Assembly (NCBI GenBank): GCA_903813345.2
Contig: CAIIXF020000012.1
Location: forward strand, 16,054,020-16,118,019
Direction: 5' to 3'
Source of the DNA: Owenia fusiformis
Lineage: Eukaryota; Annelida; Polychaeta; Sabellida; Oweniidae
Length of the DNA stretch: 64,000 nt
Translations under genes and position numbers: made by a program
In this document: positions 51,001-63,000 of the stretch, one piece after another
Layout: the number at the start of each line of letters is the position of its first letter
Numbering within the stretch: the first letter of the stretch is position 1
The notes under the pieces: model-generated
What the model saw: the letters and a program-made list of their open reading frames with translations, nothing else
Databases searched by the model: none
Told to the model about the DNA's origin: nothing

Positions 51001-54000
51001 TTCTGGATGACTCGGCTAAAAAAAGTCTAGATCTGGAGTCTGAAATTGAACTCGTTCAATTTCCAAAATCTAGTTATTATTCTTCCTAAGCATTTTTCTC
51101 CTACTTCCAACTAGCTTTCAACTACCTACTATATGATCCTACTAGTAACCTTGGCTGGAATAGGGGGGAAAATATTTTTTATCTAGGTCAAGGTCAAAGG
51201 TCAAAATCTAGGTCAAATCTAAGTTTTTTTTCAAGTTTCTCAAGTTTGTCCTTATACTTCATTATTTCTTGCGATGAATTAAACTGAAACTACATTTAAG
51301 TATTCTCTACAAATTGTTCACTATATGTCAGCATTAAATTTTTACCGTTTTTGAGATATTTGACGTCAAAAAACGGTCAAAAAAGGTCATTTTTCAACTT
51401 GCTTCAATCTGACCAAATTTTTTTTTAAAAATCATCTACAAGTTCCCAGGAGTCAAAATCTGACCTCAGATTTGACCTTCGTCCTTTAGTTGACCTTCAG
51501 TGACCTTCGAAAGGTCAGAAAAGTTGATTTTTCAAATTGAGTCTTTGGATTCAAATTTAAGTCAGTCTAATTACAAAAAGCCTACTGAGGTCTAAAAAAG
51601 TAAAAATTTCAAGGTCAAAGGTCAAGGTCATCAAATTAGGTCACAAACTGTGCTATCTAAGTTTCTCATAGTTCAAGACTACAAATCAATATTTTTAATT
51701 GAAAGTCAAGATGTACATTCCTCTGAGGGTTCTACACATATTAGTCATTGACTATTTATTAAAATTTTGTCCCAGTTTTGAGATATAAGAGCTCAAAAAC
51801 TGAAAAAGGTCAATTTTTTAAAGTTTATAAGGTCAAATTTTAACTTGCTTCAAATTCACCCAACTTTTTTTTAAAAATTATCTACAATATCTCAGGAGTT
51901 CATATTTAACCTCAGATTTGACATTTGACCTTTAGTTGACCTTCAGTGACCTTCGAGATGTCAGAAAAGTTGATTTTTCAAATTGAGTTTTTGGATTCAA
52001 ATTTAGGGTAAGCCTAATCATAAAAGACCCACTGAGCTCTAAAACAGTAACATTTTCAAGGTCAAGGTTCACGGTTATCAAATTAGGTCAAAGGTCAAAA
52101 TCTAGGTCAAATCTAAATTTTTTTCAAGTTTCTCAACTTTGTCCTTATACTTCATTATTTCTTGCGATGAATTAAACTGAAACTACATTTAAGTATTTTC
52201 TACAAATTGTTCACTATATGTCAGCATTAAATTTTTACCGTTTTTGAGATATTTGACGTCAAAAAACGGTCAAAAAAGGTCATTTTTCAACTTGCTTCAA
52301 TCTGACCAATTTTTTTTTAAAAATCATCTACAAGTTCCCAGGAGTCCGAATCTGACCTCATATTTGACCTTTGACCTTTAGTTGACCTTCAATGACCTTC
52401 GAAAGGTAAGAAAAGTTGATTTTTCAAATTGAGTCTTTGGATTCAAATTTAGGTCAACCTGATTGAAAAAGACCTACTGAGGTCTAAAAGGGTAAAATTT
52501 TTCAAGGTCAAAGGTCAAGATCATGAAATTAGGTCACAAACTGTGCTTTCTAAATTTCGCAAAGTTCGAGACTACAAACCAATATTTTTAACCCTAAGTA
52601 GAAATATACACATCCCTCTAAGGGTTCTACACATATAACCAATTGACTATCTAATATAATTTTGTCCCAGTTTGAGATATAAGAGTTCAAAAATTGAAAA
52701 AGGTCAATTTCGAAATTTTTCAAGGTCAAATTTAAACTCGCTTCAAATTGACAAAATCTTTTTTTGAAAATCATCTACAAGTTCTCAAGAGTTCACATCT
52801 GACCTCAGATTTGATATTTGTCCTTTAGTTGACCTTCAAATTGTCAAAAATGCCTAAGATTGCTTGCAATCTTCAAAAGTCTAGTTATTATTTATTCTTC
52901 TCTGCACTTTTTCTCCTACTTCTAGCTAGGTCTGAGTTAACTCTTATATGCTCCTACTAGGGACCTTGGCTGAAATTGAGGGGAAAGGAATTTTTATCTA
53001 GGTCAAGGTCAAAGGTCAAAATCTAGGTCAAATCAAAGTTTTTATAAGTTTCTCAGATTTCGTCCTCATACTTCATTATTTCTTGCGATGAATTAAAATG
53101 TAACTAGATATAAGCATTCTCTACAAATTGCTCACTATATGTACGCGTTAATTTTTTACCGTTTTTGAGATATTTGACGTCAAAAATCGGCAAAAATCGG
53201 TCATTTTTCAACTTGCTTCAAATGAACCAGATTTTTTTTTAAAAATCATCTACAAGATCTCAGGAACTCAAATATGTCCTTACTTTTGACCTCCGACCTT
53301 TGGTTGACCTTCGGTGACCTTCGAAAGGTAAAAAAAGTTGTTTTTTCAAATTGATTTTCTGGATTCAAATTTAGGTATATTTGATCACAAAGGACCCACT
53401 GAGGTCTAAAAAAGTAAAATTTGCAAGGTCAAAGGTCAAGGTCATCAAACTAAATCACAAACTGTGTTTTCTAAGTTTCTCAAAATTGGAGACTACAAAT
53501 CAATATTTTTTCATGAAAGTCAGCATATATATTCCTCTATAGGTTCTACACATATTAGCAATTGACTATTTATTTAAATTGTGTACCAGTTTTGAGATAT
53601 TGGAACTCAAAAACTGAAAAAAGGTCAAATTTCGAAACTTTTCAAGACTAAATTTCAACTTGCTTCAAATTGACCAATTTCTTTTTTAAAACTCATCTAC
53701 AAGTTCTCAGGATTCCAAATCTAACCTTACTTTTGACATTTGACCTTTGGTTGACCTTCAGTGACCTCCGAAAGGTCAAAAAATTTGATTTTTCAAATTA
53801 ATTTTCTGGATTCAAATTTAGGTATATTTATTCACAAAAGACCTTCTGAGGTCTAAAAAAGTAAAATTTGCAAGGTCAAAGGTCAAGGTCATCAAACGAA
53901 ATCACAAACTGTGTTTTCTAAGTTTCTCAAAATTTGAGACTACAAATCAATATCTTTAAATGAAAGTCAGAATATATATTCCTCTATAGGTTCTACACAT

Positions 54001-57000
54001 ATTAGCAATTGACTATTTATTAAAATTGTGTACCAGTTTTGAGATATTAGAACTCAAAAACTGAAAAAAGGTCAAATTTCGAAACTTTGCAAGACTAAAT
54101 TTCAACTTGCTCTAAATTGACCACCCTTTTTTAAAAAGCATCTACAGGATCTCAGGTATCCAAATCTGACCTTACTTTTGACCCTTGACCTTTGGTTGAC
54201 CTTCAGTGACCTTCGGAAGGGAAAAAAGTTGATTTTTTAAATCAATTTTCTGGATTCAAATTTAGGTATATTTGATCACAAAAGAGCTACTGAGGTGAAT
54301 TAAAGTAACATTTGCAAGATCAAAGGTCAAGGTCATCAAATTAAATCACCAACTGTGTTTTCGAAGTTTCTAAGTTTTGGTGACTACAAATCAATATTTT
54401 TTCATTAAAGTCAGGATATATATTCCTCTATAGTTTCTACACATATTAGCAATTGACTATTTATTAAAATTGTGTACCAGTTTTGAGATATTAGGACTCA
54501 AAAACTGAAAAAAGGTCAAATTTCCAAACTTTTCAAGACTAAATTTCAACTTGCTTCAAAATGACCAAACTTTTTTTTAAAATCATCTACAAGTTGCCTG
54601 GTGTTAGTATATGACCCTAGATTTGAGATTTGACCTTTGGCTGACCTTTAAATTGCCAAAAACGCCTACAGGGCCTCCGTAAGATTGCTTGCAATCTTAA
54701 ATCTCTAGTTATTTGTGATTGGTGATCAATATTTAAGTAAAAGCATAATAGGTAGTGCATGTCTGTAGCCAGAAACACCAAGAAATTTTGTTGTTCAATA
54801 TGTAGGACATTCAAAAATAAACATTCAGAATGATGTCAGTTTTTTGTAAAAAATTTAAAAAAACATTTTTTTATGTTTCTTAAAGACTTTAAACAGCACT
54901 TGGTCTTCAAGGTGCCATGTGTATTATGTCTTAGATGTATTTTTTAACTCAATTATCACTTTATGTTTTCCAGAGAATGTCCCCTGGCCCTTCAAGCAGC
55001 ACTTGACCTTCAAAGTGCCATATGTTTTATGTCTTAGATGTATTTTTTAACTCAATTATCACTTTATGTTTTCCAGAGAATGTCCCCTGGCCCTTCAAGC
55101 AGCACTTGACCTTCAAAGTGCCATATGTTTTATGTCTTAGATGAATTTTTGAACTCAATTATCACTTTATGTTTTCCAGAGAATGTCCCCTGGCCCTTCA
55201 AGCAGCACCTGGTCTTCAAGGTGCCATGTGTGTTAAAGTCTTAGATGTATTTCTAACTGATCAATCATTACTGTTTTCTAGAGAATTTCCGCTGGCCCTT
55301 CAACCAGCACTTGGTCTTCAAGGTGCCATGTGTGTTAAAGTCTTAGATGTATTTCTAACTCAATCATTTCTGTTTTCCAGAGAATGTCCCCTAGCTCTTC
55401 AAGCAGCAATTGGTCTCATGAGTCTTGGAGTGAAAGGTTCAGAAGTTGCCACACTTGTTCTCAATGCTGTACCTAACATGGGACATACAGATTGGTATGT
55501 TAGGCCAAGAAAAAATGTTTTGCTTTGGCCACAATAATAGGAGGTTGCAAGAATGTTAAGAAAAATAGAGATAATCGTTCAGGCCTGATTCATCTTAAAA
55601 GGATAAATTATTGTCAAGAAGTTTTGAGAAGGCATATAGAAGCAAAATGGAGGAGCCTCTCTATATGATACCGGTTCCCATTGCCTATAATGTTTATTTA
55701 GTAAATATTGATTGAAATGATCCAAAAAATACTTTCACAACTAGCAAATAGTTTTTGCTATTCATTTTTGAAATAAGATTCCGGCAATGCAATCATATAC
55801 AAATATATTGTTTTGTCATTAATAGTGATAAAATTCCTTGCAATATTTAAAATAGAAAAGGCTTCTCACACTTCTGTGTGTTGACACCTCTGTTTGTGAG
55901 ACACCTCTGTGTGTTGACACCTCTGTGTGTGAGACACCTCTGTCTCTTGAGCACTTTAAAGTCCTTAAAAGGACATAGACTTAATGTTAAAAGAATTTTC
56001 ATTGCGAATCTTAAAGCATCTTTATCAATAGTTTAAAATAAGCAAAGTACACAATAGGATAAATTACAATGTACTTATAAAATAGCTACAATAGCTTACC
56101 TTCTTTATAATACACAATAGAAAAATTATTTAATTTTCCAATTTTTTCAGGCTGCCTAGTTGGATCAAGGGTCATGCATTTGCAGCAAGCAAGGATTACA
56201 GCAGCGCAATATCATCATTCAAAATGTTAGACTCTAAGGTAAGATGCATTGTACATGTATGTACAATAAGGTGTGATGCATTCAATGTACAAGGTATAAT
56301 CTGTTCAATGCAGGGATCTCCCCAGGATTTTTCTCAGGTGGATGCAAAATTCTCATTTTCAGAATTCAGACCAAAATTGACCAAATCAAAATATGCCAAT
56401 TTTTCATGATTTTTCAAGTGGGTGCAAATTGATTTTCAGATGGGTGCAAGCCTGTTTTTAAAATCTCAGGTGGATGCTGCGTCCACTTGCTTTAATGCTG
56501 GGGAGATCACTGCAATATTTTAGGTATGATGTATTTAGTGTATAAGGTACTATGCTTAAATGTTAATGATGCATCAATTGATTAACATAATGAATGACAC
56601 ACAATGTTTAAGGTATGACATGTTGATGTACTATGTAACCTTGGTAACTGAGGTGTTTATTATTCACTTTTGTTGCAGGCACAGTTACTTGACAGCACTG
56701 ATGTACGATGTAACATTGGTAACTGAGGTGTTTATAATTTTCTTGTGTTGTAGGCACAGTTACGTGACAGCACTGATGTACTTTGTAACCTTGGTAACTG
56801 GGGTGATTATAGGTTATTTGTGTTGCAGGCACAGTTACGTGACAGCACTGATGTACTTTGTAACCTTGGTAACTGGGGTGTTTATAGGTTATTTGTGTTG
56901 CAGGCACAGTTACGTGACAGCACTGATGTACTTTGTAATCTTGGTATACGGAGGTGTATATTATTCACTTTTGTTGCAGGCACAGTTACTTGACAGCACT

Positions 57001-60000
57001 GATGTACTATGTAACCTTGGTAACTGAGGTGTTTATAAATTTTTTGTGTTGTAGGCACAGTTACGGGACAGCACTGATGTACTTTGTAATCTTGGTAACT
57101 GAGGTGTTTATTATTCACTTTTGTTGCAGGCACAGTCACTTGACAGCACTGATGTACTATGTAACCTTGGTAACTGAGGTGTTTATAAGTTATTTGTGTT
57201 ACAGGCACAGTTACGTGACAGCACTGATGTACTTTGTAACCTTGGTGAGGCACATTTCCTGAGTGGAGACTACACAAATGCCGGCCTTGTCTTACGAAGA
57301 GTGAGTATTGTCGTAACTTGAGCATATGGGAGATACATAAACATCATATTGCTCCGTGAATTCAGTTTTGACCTTATATCAAGATCATTTAATGGCAGCA
57401 AATGTTTCAGTCAAAGACTCTTTAAGTCTGTAGCCTAATATGAACCAAAAATTCTTATAACCTTCTCTTATGAATTGAGTTTTTTGAGATTTGATTTGGC
57501 CAGTTTTTCAAATGATCTGAGTGTTGTTGTAAACCATACAATTACTTGCAATTTTGAGCCACTTGGTCGAAAACTTTATTTAATTCTGTGTCATGCATGG
57601 ACCTCTGAGCATTTGTACTTGCTAAATCATCTAATACATATTTTGGTCATGTAAAAGTAAAGCCACTCAGGCCCGTAGCCAGAATTTTCCAAGGGGGGGG
57701 GTCACTTTTCCAAAAAATTCTAGGGGGGTTCACTTTGGCAAATTTGGCCAAAAATCACTCAAAAAATAGTCAGAATGGTGAAAAACTGCATGATTTTGAA
57801 AGAAATTTTGGCCAGGGGGGGCTCGCCCAAACCCCCGAACCCCCCCCCCCCCCTGGCTACGGGCCTGCCACTAGATGCATAATGTAGATTTATTTCAGGC
57901 ACATAGCCTAGACCCTCTCCTGCTATACAAGATGGATCTCTTAGCCTATCTGCTCTATAAAGAAAAGAAAACAAAAGAATTAGAAAGGTATAGTTATAAT
58001 ATATTCATCATTAATAGTTATATGCAGTCACCGTAAGAATATTATGTAAAATATGTAATTGTTAATATCTAAATCATATGTGTGATCGTGTGTTCGTTGT
58101 ATTTATATTTTATTTCCATAAATGGTCATGGTATTCTGGTAAACTTCATCACGCTTTAGTCATTGAAAAGCATATATAGTACATGCTATAACTACTAAAT
58201 GACACTAGTGCACACTTGACTGGCTCTTTGGTTCAGTAGTTTAAAGTACCTGTGTTAGAGCACAGGAGATTTCAGAATAGCCTTCTTATCATTACACCAG
58301 CTTAGAATCTTTATACCATGATCACCAAGGTATGCAGAATATGAAAAAGATGGCAGAAAAAAGTAATAATAAAAAAATATAATACCATGATCACCATGAT
58401 ATGCAGAATAAAAAAGAGGCAGAAAAAAGTAATAATAAAAAAATATGAATATTTTTGTTAAAAATTATTTTTGTACTTGTGATTTCAGTCTGTCTAGTAC
58501 ACTGATGCACACAACAGAATTTGCTCCAGAACCTTGGGTTGCTATGGGATACTATTGCCTAGCAACTAAAAAGGGAACAAGAGCTGTATACTTTGCCCAG
58601 AAGGTATGGTTTAAAGGGAGAAGGGGAAAATTGTGATCCTGAAAATTACTGGAAAATTCTAAGATTGAATTAAGCTTCAGATTCAGTATGAATTGTTTTT
58701 ATGTCACCACATCACCACCACAAGTGGTGACATATTGTTATAGTCTCCAAACTTTTTGTGGATGGTGTTCAGTGGTCAACATTTGGCATCTGTAACAGAT
58801 GGCAAGTGGTGACATTTTGCATGTTAATGCCTTGCTTACAAACTATTGTCACCATGAACAATTAGGATACTTTTCATACACCACTCTTTCTAATAGGGTT
58901 GCTCCATTTGATTTTTTTTGTTTCTCCAAGAGTTACATGTACATGGCAAACAATAAGAACAGGAAGATATTTTTTCTAAAGAGGATTGCTCTGTTTGAAT
59001 TATTTTTGCTCCTTGTAGGGCTACATGATAGACAATAAGAACATAGAGGCATTACTGCTAAAGGGAACTGCTAAAAGTGATTGCTCTGTTTGAAATAATT
59101 TTGCTCCTTGTAGGGCTACATGATAGACAATAAGAACATAGAGGCATTACTGCCAAAGGGGATTGCTAAAAGTGATTGCTCTGTTTGAAATATTTTTGCT
59201 CCTTGAAGGGCTACATGATAGACAATAAGAACATAGAGGCATTACTGCTAAAGGGAATTGCTAAAAGTGATTGCTCTGTTTGAAATATTTTTGCTCCTTG
59301 TAGGGCTACATGATAGACAATAAGAACATAGAGGCATTACTGCTGAAGGGGATTGCTAAAAGTGATTGCTCTGTTTGAAATATTTTTGCTCCTTGTAGGG
59401 CTACATGATAGACAATAAGAACATAGAGGCATTACTGCCAAAGGGGATTGCTAAAAGTGATTGCTCTGTTTGAAATATTTTTGCTCCTTGTAGGGCTACA
59501 TGATAGACAATAAGAACATAGAGGCATTACTGCCAAAGGGGATTGCTAAAAGTGATTGCTCTGTTTGAAATATTTTTGCTCCTTGTAGGGCTACATGATA
59601 GACAATAAGAACATAGAGGCATTACTGCTAAAGGGAATTGCTAAAAGTGATTGCTCTGTTTGAAATATTTTTTTTGCTCCTTGTAGGGCTACATGATAGA
59701 CAATAATAACATAGAGGCATTACTGCCAAAGGGGATTGCTAAAAGTGATTGCTCTGTTTGAAATATTTTTGCTCCTTGTAGGGCTACATGATAGACAATA
59801 AGAACATAGAGGCATTACTGCCAAAGGGGATTGCTAAAAGTGATTGCTCTGTTTGAAATATTTTTGCTCCTTGTAGGGCTACATGATAGACAATAAGAAC
59901 ATAGAGGCATTACTGCTAAAGGGAATTGCTAAAAGTGATTGCTCTGTTTGAAATATTTTTGCTCCTTGTAGGGCTACATGATAGACAATAAGAACATAGA

Positions 60001-63000
60001 GGCATTACTGCTAAAGGGAATTGCTAAAAGTGATTGCTCTGTTTGAAATATTTTTGCTCCTTGTAGGGCTACATGATAGACAATAAGAACATAGAGGCAT
60101 TACTGCCAAAGGGGATTGCTAAAAGTGATTGCTCTGTTTGAAATATTTTTGCTCCTTGTAGGGCTACATGATAGACAATAAGAACATAGAGGCATTACTG
60201 CCAAAGGGGATTGCTAAAAGTGATTGCTCTGTTTGAAATATTTTTGCTCCTTGTAGGGCTACATGATAGACAATAAGAACATAGAGGCATTACTGCCAAA
60301 GGGGATTGCTAAAAGTGATTGCTCTGTTTGAAATATTTTTGCTCCTTGTAGGGCTACATGATAGACAATAAGAACATAGAGGCATTACTGCTAAAGGGAA
60401 TTGCTAAAAGTGATTGCTCTGTTTGAAATATTTTTTTTGCTCCTTGTAGGGCTACATGATAGACAATAATAACATAGAGGCATTACTGCCAAAGGGGATT
60501 GCTAAAAGTGATTGCTCTGTTTGAAATATTTTTGCTCCTTGTAGGGCTACATGATAGACAATAAGAACATAGAGGCATTACTGCCAAAGGGGATTGCTAA
60601 AAGTGATTGCTCTGTTTGAAATATTTTTGCTCCTTGTAGGGCTACATGATAGACAATAAGAACATAGAGGCATTACTGCTTAAGGGAATTGCTAAAAGTG
60701 ATTGCTCTGTTTGAAATATTTTTGCTCCTTGTAGGGCTACATGATAGACAATAAGAACATAGAGGCATTACTGCTAAAGGGAATTGCTAAAAGTGATTGC
60801 TCTGTTTGAAATATTTTTGCTCCTTGTAGGGCTACATGATAGACAATAAGAACATAGAGGCATTACTGCTAAAGGGAATTGCTCTGTTTGATATGAAGAA
60901 ACTACAGGAGGCCACAGTTCACTTCAGAGAGGCACTCAGGATTGCTCCTTATAGATACGAGGCACATAAAGGTGATGAAATACTTATAATTAATTAAGCC
61001 TCATCCCTCTTATATTTTTTGTGTTTCAGGCCTGCAATTAGCAAGCTACTGTTAACAATTAGTTTTTCAGTCAGTACTTGAAATATTTGATAAACAAATA
61101 GTGTGATGATATGAATTGTTTATAATTAAAATTTTTACCCTGTCTTATGACAATTTGGCTAGTAGGTGGCCATTTTTGCATGTATTATTTTACATTTTTT
61201 CTACAACTCATAAAGTAGAAGAGTGATATTTTACATATGTGACTGCTTAGAAAAGTGTTACACTGTCTAATTTGACAATTGGGCCAATACTTAGGGCCAT
61301 TTTCCTAAATGGCAAAGGCTGTTCACTTGGCTTTGATACACCTTAGCAATGCTGTTATCTAAGCTTTAGATATATCTAAATAAGTTCTTTTGTCTTTTTC
61401 TTGTATGAAAGAAATAATGAACAATAGGCCATTAATTAATGTAAGCTGTCTTCCAGTGGAAATCAGATAAAGAAAGGCAGAGCTTCAGTCTTCTAACAAT
61501 CATGTTAAAATTGGGGTAAAAAAAGGCAAGAAAAGCAATGGTCCCTCTATGGTCCTGCAAATCATCATCACTGGGCACTCAGAGTGAAAAACCACCAGAA
61601 ATAGCCGACAATCTAGCTCATAAATTTTTCTGCGCCCATTATAACTAACATTTTTAACATAAAATATACTTGTTATTCAGTTATGTACTGTAGTCTGAGG
61701 TATGTTGAGCAGTCACGATTATACACTTTACAAAATGAGTTATGCATCATGTGATTTCAAATGAAATTTGTAGAAGTTCATTCTTTTCCATTTATTTTTC
61801 AGGGCTGGTCCATTGTTATTTGGCTACAGGTCATAGGACAAGGGAAGCCATTTCACTTGCAGGACAAGCTGTTAAATCTCTGGGCAACAATGCCAGATCC
61901 CTTACAGTAAGTACAGCACCTTATGCAAGTTTAATGTTTTGTAGCTTTGTATTTGCTTGTATATTAAAGTGACGCAATGGACCATTTGCTGTATAGATAT
62001 ATAGAGATGGATAAATAGATGGCAGCATGTGTGTTGGTAGGGCCAGAATACTATTGCTAGTATAGAGAATCCAGGTTGAAAGTCACTTGATTCTCATCAT
62101 AAGCTAACACCAACTGACAGACATGTTCATAAAGTACTTGTTAATATAAATATAATATTATACCATCATTAGATGGAAATTTACTGGCTTAATAGGCACC
62201 TGAATATCATTGAGTTTCAAACATTTTTATCCACTACACTGTCAGTGACTATCTTTTTTAATAATATATGAATGTTTCAGTTGTATGCCTCAGTGCTTGC
62301 TAAGGAGACTCTATCTATTGAGAAGGCTAAGTCTTACCTTGAGAAAGCTATGAAGCTAGATAGTACATACTTAGAAGCAGTATTCACTATGGTAGAGATC
62401 CATCAGAAACAACAGCAATGGGACAAAGGCATTGAGTTGTAAGTTTTGTTTTTTGTGTATATTCAAAATTCAAATATGTGTCTTGGTTATGAGTGTACTT
62501 AAAATAAACAATATCTTATGTTTTACATGCCATTATAAAAATGATTTAGAACCCAGAATGATTCTATGAAAATATTATAAAATTGTATGAAATATTTCAT
62601 GATCGTTTTTGATAAATAGTATTGATATATTTCTCTATTTCTCTTGATGTTTTGAAATTATTTAAAGATGTCATACCAAGCACAGTACAAGGGCCGATCA
62701 AAAAGTTTCTTACCATTGGCTCTCAATTTTATAATAAGAGGATTTGGAAGCTCAAACTTTAACATGAGACAGGATAGTTAGTTTGCTTGAAACTGTACGA
62801 ATTTCATATAAATTGGTTTATTGGTAGTGACACAGAGTCAATTCATATGTCCAATGACACAGTTAGGTGGAGCAGCGTTATATATAAAATATCTGCTGAG
62901 TTGTGGTTCTGGAAATTTACTGACATCGTTTAAAACCTCTCATAGGAAGGCCTTAAACATGTGTTTTTGGATCGGATGGACAGATATAGGAAGTGCATTG

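Larger units (their letters stand above)
47327..53885. promoter_or_regulatory. Perfect DR1 nuclear-receptor motifs in Helitron-like repeats
   Basis: AGGTCAAAGGTCA occurs on the plus strand at 47327, 47748, 48195, 49308, 51191, 51612, 52085, 52505, 53006, 53426 and 53873, and on the minus strand at 48056 and 52365. Many are followed directly by TCAAGGTCA, the extended half-site of ERR/NR5A receptors. DR1 is bound by RXR, HNF4 and COUP-TF in animals. Copies share ancestry through repeat amplification; binding is untested. Confidence 0.6.
33043..55380 (+). other. 22.3-kb ANAPC7 intron, hosting a GPCR gene and transposons
   Basis: It is bounded by GTAAGT at 33043 and TTTTCCAG at 55380, and the phase (AA|A, Lys) agrees across it. 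It contains the minus-strand GPCR at 42223-43230 and most of the mobile DNA described separately. Confidence 0.85.

Noticed and set aside
56608-57325. Long antisense frames of repeated YKVHQCCHVTVPATQ modules
   Set aside because: They are reverse readings of the 75-bp acceptor array, whose length is a multiple of three, so open frames arise automatically.
58990-60900. CRISPR-like regular array
   Set aside because: Units are full-length direct repeats without unique spacers, in a eukaryotic intron, and end in a real exon.
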